Part shown: positions 13,185 to 21,102 of the stretch, one piece after another
Layout of the letters: every line of letters begins with the position of its first letter
How positions within the stretch are numbered: position 1 is the stretch's first letter
Origin: a virus
Reading direction: 5' to 3' (one strand)
IMG/VR virus record: IMGVR_UViG_3300028394_000268
Span: 1-27,424 of that record
Length of the DNA: 27,424 bases
Position numbers and translations under genes: made by a program
Notes under the pieces: model-generated
What the model saw: the letters and a program-made list of their open reading frames with translations, nothing else
Database searches by the model: none
Told to the model about the DNA's origin: nothing

Positions 13185-13382
13185 TTATTTCTCATTTCTC
13201 AATTCATTTTTAATCTCATTTTTCAATCTTTTACGATTTTCAATTTCTGATGTTCTTTGTCTTTGAGCATCAGCAGAAGATCTAGATTTCTCTTTAAATC
13301 TCTTCTGTTGATCTAATGACCTTTGACGTAGTTCTATTCTACGTTGCTCAATATCCTCAGAAAACTGATGATATGTTTTCAT
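13185..13382 (-). CDS. small basic protein with capsid-targeting-like N-terminus
   Basis: A 65-aa, nearly all-helical and very charged protein (about 22 Arg/Lys). It starts MKTYHQFSED, close to the T4 internal-protein targeting sequence MKTYQEFIAE, then continues EQRRIELRQRSLDQQKRFKEK. Its start overlaps the stop of the 291-aa gene (ATGA). Size, charge and N-terminus fit a packaged internal head protein like T4 IPI-IPIII. This is inference; no enzymatic motif is visible. Confidence 0.72.
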   Translation of the reverse strand: MKTYHQFSEDIEQRRIELRQRSLDQQKRFKEKSRSSADAQRQRTSEIENRKRLKNEIKNELRNEK

Positions 13383-14254
13383 TTGTAAGCAACTTTTTTG
13401 AGATCAGGATTTCTTTTTCTTGCTGTTCTTTGGATAGGTAATTCTGGAATTGAATTTTTTTTAGAATCAGGACGTTGAGGTTTTTCTTCGGCATCAAGTC
13501 TATCACGAATTCTTTGTACAGTAGCAAGTTCACTTGGTTTAAGTGGGAATGAATATTTTTTCTCAACAATATCATCCCTCCACTCTTCACTCATATTCAC
13601 CATAATGCATTCTGCTGCTTCTTCAGTATCAGCATAACCTTCATCAATCAAGTGTGAAAGAATAATGTTGTATAGATCTGTTTCCTCAGTAAATCCTTTT
13701 GCAAAGGCACGGGCAGCATTTCCAACCTTACCTGCGGTTACTTTAGTTGCCGCACCCATTCCGGAAGTGGCAGCCTTGTGTCTTTCAATACCCTTAAGAA
13801 CAGCACCGGCAACACGATCCAAAAGTCCTTTCTTTTTTGGTTGTTGCTTTGATGCACTAACCATAGCATCTTGTCTTTGAAGTGCTGCTTTCATTCCAGA
13901 AGGTCGTTCAGATGATTCTGCTTCTTTTCTTTCTTCCTTTTTCTTACGAAGTCTTTCTAAAGATTTTCCAGTAGGTTTTCCACTTTTAAATGGTGTTCCT
14001 TTAGCGGTAACTGGTTCAATTCTAACTCTACCAGCCCTTGCTTCTGTCAAATAATAATTTTCAGAAATATCATAAACAAACTCGACAAATTCTTCTACAC
14101 CAAGTTCTTCAATCAGAATTTCAACACCAATTTCATTTAAACCCATTTCACAAAAATAATGAGAGGCAATTTCTACTTCTTTTTCATTAGATTGTTCATT
14201 TTTATAAACATTCAAATATGCTTCTTGTAAATTACGGAGTTCTTGTACGTTCAT
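13379..14254 (-). CDS. prohead-core/internal-protein-like, 291 aa
   Basis: Begins MNVQELRNLQEAYLNVYKNE, a common opening of cyanophage virion proteins. An acidic helical domain (residues about 37-68, LNEIGVEILIEELGVEEFVEFVYDIS) ends in LTEA at 69-72, a potential gp21 protease site. A basic region rich in Lys, Arg, Ser and Ala follows (KSLERLRKKKEERKEAES). A second helical module (about 190-235) begins DLYNIILSHLIDEGYADTEE. The acidic-domain, LTE/A, basic-tail plan is shared with the 544-aa protein. It is the first gene after a late promoter, leading the virion island. The exact role is unknown. Confidence 0.75.
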   Translation of the reverse strand: MNVQELRNLQEAYLNVYKNEQSNEKEVEIASHYFCEMGLNEIGVEILIEELGVEEFVEFVYDISENYYLTEARAGRVRIEPVTAKGTPFKSGKPTGKSLERLRKKKEERKEAESSERPSGMKAALQRQDAMVSASKQQPKKKGLLDRVAGAVLKGIERHKAATSGMGAATKVTAGKVGNAARAFAKGFTEETDLYNIILSHLIDEGYADTEEAAECIMVNMSEEWRDDIVEKKYSFPLKPSELATVQRIRDRLDAEEKPQRPDSKKNSIPELPIQRTARKRNPDLKKVAYK

Positions 14255-14273
14255 CTTATAAAAACTTTTTAAT

Positions 14274-14281
14274 TATTTATA
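14274..14281 (-). promoter_or_regulatory. T4-type late promoter of the virion island
   Basis: Exact TATAAATA on the minus strand, 19 nt upstream of the ATG at 14254. It begins in the last bases of the mazG terminator's T-run, so the replication transcript ends where late transcription begins. Confidence 0.8.
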
Positions 14282-14304
14282 AAAAAAATCCCCAGAAGAG
14301 GGGA
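14281..14304 (-). terminator. intrinsic terminator after mazG
   Basis: Minus strand: stem TCCCC/GGGGA (5 bp), loop TCTTCT, followed by eight T. It lies 9 nt past the mazG stop. The stem is short but the T-run is long. Confidence 0.78.
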
Positions 14305-14313
14305 GTGAATATT

Positions 14314-14742
14314 TTATAAATCTCCTTTGATCCGATTTTCACTTCGGAACACATCAAAAGTTCCCTCTGGGTATCTTGCCGAAAGTTTCTCAAAGTTCAT
14401 TTGTAAAATTTCCTCAAAGTTAGTATCAAGTGCCATACAGGCTTGTGCGATATACCAACAGATATCACCGAGTTCTCTCTTTAGGTGAAATACATTTTCA
14501 TCATTATAAGGTTTTCCCTGAAGAATAATCTTCTTTACAACTTCGGTGAACTCACCTGCCTCGGCACTCATACCAAATGCGGCAGTTATAAGACGAGGAA
14601 TATCAGCATCATTCTCAACCTCAAGTTCAGTCATACGAGCAAGAAGTGCTGCGAAATCACTACTTGCAGGACTTGTGGTCTCACGAACGAATTCAATATA
14701 TTTTTTTGTGTCGATGGTTTTTGATTGATTTTCGGTAGTCAT
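14314..14742 (-). CDS. mazG: MazG-like NTP pyrophosphohydrolase
   Basis: A 142-aa all-alpha NTP pyrophosphatase. The metal-binding motifs EAGEFTEVVKK (E..E) and ELGDICWYIAQ (E..D) are intact, and the C-terminus RYPEGTFDVFRSENRIKGDL is the standard cyanophage ending. It hydrolyses (d)NTPs to NMPs and pyrophosphate. A role in ppGpp control was proposed for cyanophage MazG, but biochemical work on one favoured dGTP/dCTP as substrates. The start overlaps the upstream stop by ATGA. It is the last gene of the gp43-uvsX-gp41 transcript. Confidence 0.93.
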   Translation of the reverse strand: MTTENQSKTIDTKKYIEFVRETTSPASSDFAALLARMTELEVENDADIPRLITAAFGMSAEAGEFTEVVKKIILQGKPYNDENVFHLKRELGDICWYIAQACMALDTNFEEILQMNFEKLSARYPEGTFDVFRSENRIKGDL

Positions 14743-14966
14743 ACAATAAAAGGTTCTAATTCGGATTGGGGTAGAATTTTTTGTTCGGAAAGTTGTAAAT
14801 CATCTGCTAGTTTTATACAAGAGACATTTACAGTTTCTGGATTAATATTTTTAATTTGACGATATGTTCTGTTTTCTCCAAGTTCGACCAGCATTATAGC
14901 ATCTTTTATACTTGCACAATCAGAAATTTTTTTACCATTTTTATCAAACACAGAATAATAATTCAA
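14739..14966 (-). CDS. hypothetical protein, 75 aa
   Basis: I do not recognise this protein. It begins MNYYSVFDKNGKKISDCASI and is a small mixed alpha/beta protein without membrane segments. The start is TTG at 14966, overlapping the gp41 stop as TTGA, and its own stop overlaps the mazG start as ATGA. It is therefore tightly coupled between helicase and mazG, which argues that it is real despite the rare start codon. Confidence 0.72.
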   Translation of the reverse strand: MNYYSVFDKNGKKISDCASIKDAIMLVELGENRTYRQIKNINPETVNVSCIKLADDLQLSEQKILPQSELEPFIV

Positions 14967-16342
14967 AACTTAAATCCCTCAAATGATTTTTTAGGTTTTC
15001 TTTGTTCTTCATCATTATACTCATCTTCTTTACCAGAGTCAAGTATATCTTTTTGAGCATCTTGCTCTACATCATAAAGTCTCATTTTGGCACGATCAAT
15101 ACCAACAACAAATCTTTTATTGACTGTTGGATCATTATATCGGTTCTTAAGTTGCTTGACTAATATCTGTCCAAGATTCTCAAGTTCTTCTGTAGATATG
15201 AGGGCAAACATCAGATCGGCAGTTGCAGGAAGACCAAAGGATTCTGAAGTATCGGTTAGTTCAACATCAGAAGAACCAAAACCACTTCTTGTAGTCTGTG
15301 TCGCAGAAACAATCGGTACATTAAACTCCACAGCAAGTCCACGAAGTTCTTCTGCGATTGACTTTACAAGTGTATAAGAGTTGATGTTACTACCACCTTT
15401 AAATCTTGATGAAGAACAAATATTCAAATAGTCAATAAAGATAATATGAGGTCTGAATGATTTCTTAAGTGCCAACTCATTTAGAAGTGCCTTAAAGTGT
15501 CCCGAATGTGCAGATGCAGTTGGATACTCCTTAATGATAAATGTACCCTGTGTTTTCTTCGCAAGACTATTCACCTTTGTCTCAAACATTTGTTTGGGCA
15601 ACTCATTAAGTTGTTGAATAGGAATGTTCAGAAGGTTTGCATCAATTCTTTCAGCAATACGTTCCTCTGCCATTTCAAGAGTGATGTAGAGAACATTCCT
15701 GCCTTGTAATAAGACGGAAGCAGCCACATGACACATAAAGAGACTTTTTCCAACACCTGTACCAGCAAGAGCGATATTGAGAGTCTTATTAGGAAGACCA
15801 CCTTTTGTAATTTTGTTAAAAAATTCCAGGTCGAATTCAATTTTTTCCTCCTTTCGGTGATAAGATTCATATCTTTTCTCATAATCTAACAGATAATCGT
15901 GTCCGATGTTTGGATCAAAAGATACAGCAAGAGCATCAGAAAGAATTGATGGAATACTATCACGATTTTTCTTTTCATCCTTACCATCTGCAATATGTAT
16001 GGATTCCATCAGAGCAATATATATCGCACGATCACGACACCACTTTTCGGTTGTGTTGACTAACCAATCAATCTCTGTAGGATCATCATCAAGATTCTCA
16101 ATCAAATTTGAAATTTGCTTGAAACTATCCTCATTAATATCTTTACGATTTTCAACTTCAATAGAAAGAATTTCCTTTGTTGCAAGTTGATTATATTTTT
16201 GAACGAAGTTTAGAATCTCTTCAAATATAACTTTTTGACTTGTATCCTCAAAATATTCTGCCTTAATAAAGGGAAGGACTTTTCTTGTAAACTGTTCATT
16301 ATGTAAAAAGTTTCTTAAAATCAAAAACTCAATCTTGTCCAT
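14963..16342 (-). CDS. 41: replicative DNA helicase gp41
   Basis: A 459-aa hexameric DnaB-family 5'-3' helicase. The N-terminal helical domain reaches to about residue 165. The RecA-like motor has Walker A AGTGVGKS (193-200), Walker B IIFIDYLN, and the H4-like SATQTTRSG. It unwinds the fork and works with primase gp61. The acidic/basic C-terminus (EDEYNDEEQRKPKKSFEGFKF) is flexible. I use the ATG at 16342; a GTG lies 3 nt earlier. It overlaps the 2OG-oxygenase gene by 14 nt. Confidence 0.95.
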   Translation of the reverse strand: MDKIEFLILRNFLHNEQFTRKVLPFIKAEYFEDTSQKVIFEEILNFVQKYNQLATKEILSIEVENRKDINEDSFKQISNLIENLDDDPTEIDWLVNTTEKWCRDRAIYIALMESIHIADGKDEKKNRDSIPSILSDALAVSFDPNIGHDYLLDYEKRYESYHRKEEKIEFDLEFFNKITKGGLPNKTLNIALAGTGVGKSLFMCHVAASVLLQGRNVLYITLEMAEERIAERIDANLLNIPIQQLNELPKQMFETKVNSLAKKTQGTFIIKEYPTASAHSGHFKALLNELALKKSFRPHIIFIDYLNICSSSRFKGGSNINSYTLVKSIAEELRGLAVEFNVPIVSATQTTRSGFGSSDVELTDTSESFGLPATADLMFALISTEELENLGQILVKQLKNRYNDPTVNKRFVVGIDRAKMRLYDVEQDAQKDILDSGKEDEYNDEEQRKPKKSFEGFKF

Positions 16343-16910
16343 CACTTACTTTATGCTGTGGGTTGTTTGGAGAATGTAAAATATCAAATACAAATGTTAT
16401 TCTGACTTCATCTGCGATATTAACTGTTCCGTGTGGTAATTTATTATTAAACCAAAAAAGTGTTCCTGGGTCAACTATAACAGTTTCGTTTCCAACAAAG
16501 TATTGATATCTTCCCGATATTGATAAATGATAACGATCTCTTGTAAGATAGTAAGTTCCTTCATCAATATGTGCTCCGACAATCTCATCAATCGGAAGAG
16601 AAAGAAATCCACACCGATGAATTTCTTGACCACCAAATTCTTTTTTTAGAATCTTTCGTATTTCACTATGATGTTGATATGCAGGAGTCTTGGTGCAAAT
16701 TTCAGAATCTCCAACAAGTTGCCCTGGTTTTTCAATACCACCCATTATCAATTGAAGAACATCAACACTTGTAATATGAGTATGTGGATCTTTAAGTTCC
16801 ACATTTTCAAGTTTTTGTTGAGATCCCCAGTCTTCTGGATATTTCTCAAGTTGTTTAATTACCTTTGATACATCTATTTTATCCTTTATAATCTTGATAC
16901 ACTTACCCAT
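16329..16910 (-). CDS. 2OG-Fe(II) oxygenase, aspartyl/asparaginyl hydroxylase-like
   Basis: A 193-aa protein with a double-stranded beta-helix signature: HID at residues 114-116 (GAHIDEGTYYLTRDRYHLS), a distal His in NNKLPHGTVN (H160), and an Arg for 2-oxoglutarate (R170, VRITFVFD). This is the Asp/Asn beta-hydroxylase-like family (also used for other protein or small-molecule hydroxylations). The substrate cannot be inferred. The start at 16910 overlaps uvsX by 8 nt; the frame extends to 16940 but without reason to prefer that. Placement between recombinase and helicase is a cyanophage-type insertion, since T4 has other genes there. Confidence 0.85.
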   Translation of the reverse strand: MGKCIKIIKDKIDVSKVIKQLEKYPEDWGSQQKLENVELKDPHTHITSVDVLQLIMGGIEKPGQLVGDSEICTKTPAYQHHSEIRKILKKEFGGQEIHRCGFLSLPIDEIVGAHIDEGTYYLTRDRYHLSISGRYQYFVGNETVIVDPGTLFWFNNKLPHGTVNIADEVRITFVFDILHSPNNPQHKVSDGQD

Positions 16911-17901
16911 AACTAAACTCTTTTTGTGCAGTTTCGTCAAGTGCTTGCATTACTTCTGGAGTAAAATACTTATCTACGTCTTTTAGTATATCCTTACCAT
17001 AGATTTTTTTACCATCCATTTCATATCTTCCTGCCACATTTTTCCAAAGTCCACCAATTTCACCAAGTTCAAGTAATCCATAGTACTTATCAAGTCCACG
17101 TTCATCATAAAATAAACGAATTTGAACTTCCTTATTTTCTTTGCTTAATCTTGATTTTTGTGTTTTTGCACGAATAATATTTCCTATAACTTCTGTTCCA
17201 TCTTTTTCTTTTGACTTTGATAAGTATACGATTGTAGATGATGCATATTGCAATCCAGACCCACCTGACATTTGCTTACCACCATAAAGACTCATACTTT
17301 CATATGTGTGATTGGTGACTATCATAGGAATATTTGCCTGACCCAACTTAAGAGTCAACATTCTAAAAGCACCCTTAATCAGTTGTGCCTTAGTCATATC
17401 ACGAGTATCTTTCTCGGCAAGTGTATCTGTGATTTCTTTATTAGTAGAGAGCATACCCAAAGAGTCAAGTACAAACATACAAGGACTCCTTTCACTCTTT
17501 GTCTTTTTTAGATACATATCAACTGCCTTCAGAGTCTTATTACGGAAATCTTCAATCGTGACTACATTGACAACCACCAGGCGAGTTGTGTCAATTCCCC
17601 TACCTTCCAAAAGGGACTTTGTGATTGCTGCTTCAGTATCAAAATACAAACAGTATCCAGTAGGATTATTATCAAGGAAATTTTTAACGACGGCAAGACT
17701 GAAGAAAGTTTTTCCAGTAGAAGTTTCCCCTGCGATTGCAGTAATCTTGTTCCCAGAAACACCACCAAAGATGCTACCAGATACAAGAGCGTTAAAAATG
17801 TAGCTGCCAGTATCCACATACGTTTCAGTTTCGTCAATCTCTGATGCCAGTTGTGTGTATTCTCCACCAATTTCTTTTACAATATCTTTTAAGAAATCCA
17901 T
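16903..17901 (-). CDS. uvsX: UvsX RecA-like recombinase
   Basis: A 332-aa strand-exchange protein for recombination-dependent replication and repair. Walker A is GETSTGKT (58-65). The Walker B-type strand MFVLDSLGML, the loop VTNHTYESMSLYGGKQMSGG and the segment GSGLQYASSTIVYLSKS are intact. The ATG shares one base with the gp43 stop (TAATG), giving coupled translation with DNA polymerase. Length and motifs match T4-like UvsX. Confidence 0.95.
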   Translation of the reverse strand: MDFLKDIVKEIGGEYTQLASEIDETETYVDTGSYIFNALVSGSIFGGVSGNKITAIAGETSTGKTFFSLAVVKNFLDNNPTGYCLYFDTEAAITKSLLEGRGIDTTRLVVVNVVTIEDFRNKTLKAVDMYLKKTKSERSPCMFVLDSLGMLSTNKEITDTLAEKDTRDMTKAQLIKGAFRMLTLKLGQANIPMIVTNHTYESMSLYGGKQMSGGSGLQYASSTIVYLSKSKEKDGTEVIGNIIRAKTQKSRLSKENKEVQIRLFYDERGLDKYYGLLELGEIGGLWKNVAGRYEMDGKKIYGKDILKDVDKYFTPEVMQALDETAQKEFSYG

Positions 17902-20396
17902 TAGTTAAAAAAAGAATCAAGGGTTGCTGTTTTTGTAACCTCCCATCCAATACAATCAAGAATTGATTTGAGAGGGTCTAAAAATGCTTTCTCAAATTGT
18001 AACTCATAATCTATGTATTTGTCAAGGTTGAGTTCCTTTGGGAATTGTTGAATAAAGGAAATGATGTTTTCGTGAATTGGATTTGGTTTTTTCAAATAAC
18101 AAAACTTAATCTTTTCACCATTATTGATTATTGAATATTTATGAGAGAGTTTTTTCTCCTTTACATAATAATTATATAAGAGAGCACCACGAACGTGAAT
18201 GGGAGTTCCTTTTGAATATATTGTTGCTGGAGATTGATACTTCTGAACGTCTGATACCGAGCGGGGGAAAGATATTTGCTCTGGTGGAAGTTTTTCAAAC
18301 TTTTCACGACATTTTTCAATATAAGCAATCACCTCATCTTCTGTTCCACTCATCATCAGTTTCAGAGCATCCTTAATCATTTGACGACAGGGTGCTGGTG
18401 TAGAAGATTTGACTGCCTCAATACCCATCATTTTGAGTTTGGGTTCTTCATATCGCACACCTTCACTATCCCAGACATTGAGAATGTATCTTTTTTTAGC
18501 AGTCCAAATTCCACGATCAGCAATATTCTCACGTTTCATTTGCATCTTTTGATCATATGCATTTACATAGTTGGCCAGTTCTTGGTAGCAACCTTCAATA
18601 TACTTCTCAAGTTCCACCTCACAGATCTTATCAAGGAATGTGACAATGCTCTCAGTAGTTTTCTTTCTTCCTTTGTATACATCTTCAACCAAAGGACCCA
18701 AGTTGAGGTAAATACTATCAGTGTCAGAAGCAATAACATAATCAACTCCATCTGTCTTAAGAATTCTATTTAAATATTGATTCATTTTATTTTCAATCCA
18801 ACGAATCGCAACCTGCCCACTTAAAGTAATTGCCTCGGCATTTTCAAGTTTATAATATCGGAAGTATTGATTACCTACGGCACCATAAGCAGAGTTCAAA
18901 GAAATCTTCTTTGCCATCTGAATATTATTACATCGGGCAATTTCTTTAAGTAATTGTTTATCTTTGGTTTTTTCGTATTGTTTTTTTGCCTCAATCATCT
19001 TCTTCTTAAAGATGACACGTTCGTTATACATTTTTTCCATTAGTTCAGGAAGAAATCCACGAACATCCTTGCGATACATTGCACCATTTGCACATACTGC
19101 ATAATCCTTATATTCTTCAAAATCAAGTTTTTGATTTAAGATTTTATCTACCGAAACCGTTGGATGACGTTTATCAATCAAAGTTTCAGGTGAAATATTA
19201 AATTGCATAATCAAATGTGGATATAGGGAGTTTAAGTCAAAATTGACAACCCAATCATATATTCCAGGTTTTGGTTCTTTTACATAAGCACCGGCATATT
19301 TTTCATTCTTGGAAGAACGATTTTTTTGAGGAATAACAATATTTCTTTTCTTCAGGTAATTGTAAATGATATTATCCCACATACGAACCTGATAGAATAC
19401 ATCAGTAAAATTGACTCGGGCATCAAATGCCATCGTCAGTGCCAATTCAATCAGTTTCATCTTGTCTTCCAATCGGTCAACAAGTTCCACGTCAACAATA
19501 TTATACTCAATAAACTTCTGCCAGTTTTTAGTATAAAACTCTTTGAAGGTTTCATACTCGGAGTGATCTAGTTTTTTCTGTCCAAGTTCAACTTCGGCAA
19601 TATAATCCAACCGATAAGATTCTTGTGTCTTATAAGTAAATTTCTTATAAAGATCCATATAATCAAGTTGAGTCACTCCACCAATATCAAATGTCGTATG
19701 TTTACGTCCATTAATAAAGACCTCACCTTCACTCACAAGTCCCCAAAGAGACATTCTCTTCATCAACTTTTCACCAAGAACACGATTTAGTCGTTTACAG
19801 ATATAAGGAATATCATAGAGTTGTAGATTCCATCCCGTCACAATTTCGGGAGTATTATCCATCCAATACTGAATAAAAGTGTTTAGAAGAGCAAACTCTG
19901 ATTCACAATAATGATAAATCAAATCACTACGATTGTGAGTAAATGGTTTGACTCCCCAACTCACAATCTTCTTTGTGGCATAATCTTGTATGGTAATCGC
20001 AAGAATTTCTTCCGAGCAGGACTCAACATCAGGGAATCCATTTTCAGAAGCAACCTCAATGTCTATGGTTACAAGTTTGATTTTGTTAATATCAAACTTT
20101 ATCTCTTCCTCAGAATACTTATCTGAGATGTATTGATAAATGTATCTTTCATTTCCATAAATTTCAAATCCATCTACATTCTCATACTTCTTCAGAAACT
20201 CACGACAATCTTTTACAGTTCCCGGTTGAACCGCATCAACAACCTCACCAGATAATGTTCTGTATTTGCTTTCCTTTTTGGATTTTACAAAAAGAGTTGG
20301 TTTAAATTCTTCTCTAAATTCAATGTGCTTTCCATCTTCATATGCCCGAACCAAGAAATAATTTCCAATTAACTGAACATTAGTATACCAACGCAT
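17901..20396 (-). CDS. 43: DNA polymerase gp43 (family B)
   Basis: An 831-aa replicative polymerase with proofreading. Exonuclease motifs: ExoI VTIDIEV (D112, E114), ExoII GWNLQLYDIPYI (from 188), ExoIII YNIVDVELV (from 298). Polymerase motifs: A DLNSLYP (387-393), B KKISLNSAYG (496-505), C ASDTDS (556-561). A C-terminal FLDPLKSILDCIGWEV...LDSFFN resembles the clamp-binding tail. It is about 65 residues shorter than T4 gp43, as usual for cyanophages. There is no sign of inteins, introns or splitting. The start overlaps the upstream stop by one base. Confidence 0.97.
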   Translation of the reverse strand: MRWYTNVQLIGNYFLVRAYEDGKHIEFREEFKPTLFVKSKKESKYRTLSGEVVDAVQPGTVKDCREFLKKYENVDGFEIYGNERYIYQYISDKYSEEEIKFDINKIKLVTIDIEVASENGFPDVESCSEEILAITIQDYATKKIVSWGVKPFTHNRSDLIYHYCESEFALLNTFIQYWMDNTPEIVTGWNLQLYDIPYICKRLNRVLGEKLMKRMSLWGLVSEGEVFINGRKHTTFDIGGVTQLDYMDLYKKFTYKTQESYRLDYIAEVELGQKKLDHSEYETFKEFYTKNWQKFIEYNIVDVELVDRLEDKMKLIELALTMAFDARVNFTDVFYQVRMWDNIIYNYLKKRNIVIPQKNRSSKNEKYAGAYVKEPKPGIYDWVVNFDLNSLYPHLIMQFNISPETLIDKRHPTVSVDKILNQKLDFEEYKDYAVCANGAMYRKDVRGFLPELMEKMYNERVIFKKKMIEAKKQYEKTKDKQLLKEIARCNNIQMAKKISLNSAYGAVGNQYFRYYKLENAEAITLSGQVAIRWIENKMNQYLNRILKTDGVDYVIASDTDSIYLNLGPLVEDVYKGRKKTTESIVTFLDKICEVELEKYIEGCYQELANYVNAYDQKMQMKRENIADRGIWTAKKRYILNVWDSEGVRYEEPKLKMMGIEAVKSSTPAPCRQMIKDALKLMMSGTEDEVIAYIEKCREKFEKLPPEQISFPRSVSDVQKYQSPATIYSKGTPIHVRGALLYNYYVKEKKLSHKYSIINNGEKIKFCYLKKPNPIHENIISFIQQFPKELNLDKYIDYELQFEKAFLDPLKSILDCIGWEVTKTATLDSFFN

Positions 20397-20638
20397 TATG
20401 CAATTAAGTCCTCGTATTTTTCAAGAAGAGTAGGAGTTGGATCTGCAAGAGTTAAGATTTTATCAGAACTTATCATAAAGGTGTCTTGCTTCGTAACTTT
20501 GTGTAAAAGTGCTTGTAGTGTGTGTTCACCTTCCTTATATTCAGTTACAATATGTGGATTTATCAGTTTACAATCTGGTTCTCCAATATCTGCACCAATC
20601 TCTTCAATCTGTGAGATTAATATTTGATTGTTCACCAT
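20396..20638 (-). CDS. small Sm-like fold candidate, 80 aa
   Basis: From the ATG at 20638 the product begins MVNNQILISQIEEIGADIGE; an ATG at 20656 would add six residues. The recognisable piece is IGEPDCKLINPHIVTEY, followed by a strand-rich part (TFMISSDKILTLADPTPTLLEKYEDLI). The layout (strand, EPDCKLINP, strand, ISSDKILTLADP) resembles short phage proteins with an LSM/Sm-like beta-barrel. It overlaps the preceding gene by 35 nt and the polymerase start by one base. Function unknown; the constant position next to gp43 suggests a replication-time role. Confidence 0.7.
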   Translation of the reverse strand: MVNNQILISQIEEIGADIGEPDCKLINPHIVTEYKEGEHTLQALLHKVTKQDTFMISSDKILTLADPTPTLLEKYEDLIA

Positions 20639-20984
20639 CAACAGAATCTTTATCATCTTTTCCATAATTCATTACGTCCTCAATGTACATTTGTGTTAGT
20701 CGGGCAATTGGTTCAACAATCGTCACAACCCAATCCGAAGGAACTGGTATGACTTTATCAACCGTTAATGGCATCCAAGGATATAAAGATACTTGAAATG
20801 CTGATTTTTTTTGTTCTTCTGTGGATTCTTCGGTCAGAAGAGTCGGTTCTCGCATTTTTACAATACAAGGTTTATTTAGAAAATATCCGATTACGTGACG
20901 ATTTTCATCTTCTCCAGAAACCATCTCTGAAATATCTGCGATCAAATCTTCTCCAGATTTTAAAAGCAAAAGTTTTACTGTCAT
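20604..20984 (-). CDS. conserved cyanophage protein upstream of gp43, 126 aa
   Basis: Starts MTVKLLLLKSGEDLIADISEMV. The pattern of strand, VIGYFLNKPCIVKMRE, FQVSLYPWMPLTVDKVIPVPSDWVVTIVEPI is one I associate with a conserved protein of T4-like cyanophages near the polymerase gene, possibly an Sm-like beta-barrel. The N-terminal KLLLLKSGEDLIADIS parallels the neighbour's NQILISQIEEIGADIG, so the two may be diverged paralogs. The ATG at 20984 is preceded by GGAG 5 nt upstream, downstream of a consensus promoter. The acidic C-terminal tail (GKDDKDSVDGEQSN) is probably disordered. Function unknown. Confidence 0.8.
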   Translation of the reverse strand: MTVKLLLLKSGEDLIADISEMVSGEDENRHVIGYFLNKPCIVKMREPTLLTEESTEEQKKSAFQVSLYPWMPLTVDKVIPVPSDWVVTIVEPIARLTQMYIEDVMNYGKDDKDSVDGEQSNINLTD

Positions 20985-21005
20985 TTACACTCCATATCTC
21001 CTCTT

Positions 21006-21034
21006 ATTATACACAAAAAAAGGGGAGGTGTCAA
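21006..21034 (-). promoter_or_regulatory. perfect-consensus sigma70 promoter for the gp43-uvsX-gp41 operon
   Basis: TTGACA (21029-21034), 17-nt spacer, TATAAT (21006-21011). The -35 lies in the stem of the hsp20 terminator, and the spacer is its T-run. The sequence TTGACACCTCCCC is shared with the tmRNA promoter. Start would be about 21000, some 16 nt before the ATG of the 126-aa gene. Confidence 0.88.
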
Positions 21035-21059
21035 TCTGGGTTTTGCCAGATTACCTCCC
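21015..21059 (-). terminator. intrinsic terminator after hsp20, interlocked with a promoter
   Basis: Minus strand: GGGAGGT pairs with ACCTCCC and, inside, AATCTGG with CCAGATT. A 3-nt bulge (GAC) and a 6-nt loop separate the parts; then C and seven T. The bulge and stem bases are also the -35 of the next promoter. Confidence 0.9.
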
Positions 21060-21102
21060 GTATAGGCAACAATAGTTAATGGGTGGCCCCACGCAATACT
21101 AT

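Noticed and set aside
18276-18773. 165-codon plus-strand frame inside the DNA polymerase gene
   Set aside because: Antisense shadow of gp43, which has all polymerase motifs in the opposite strand.
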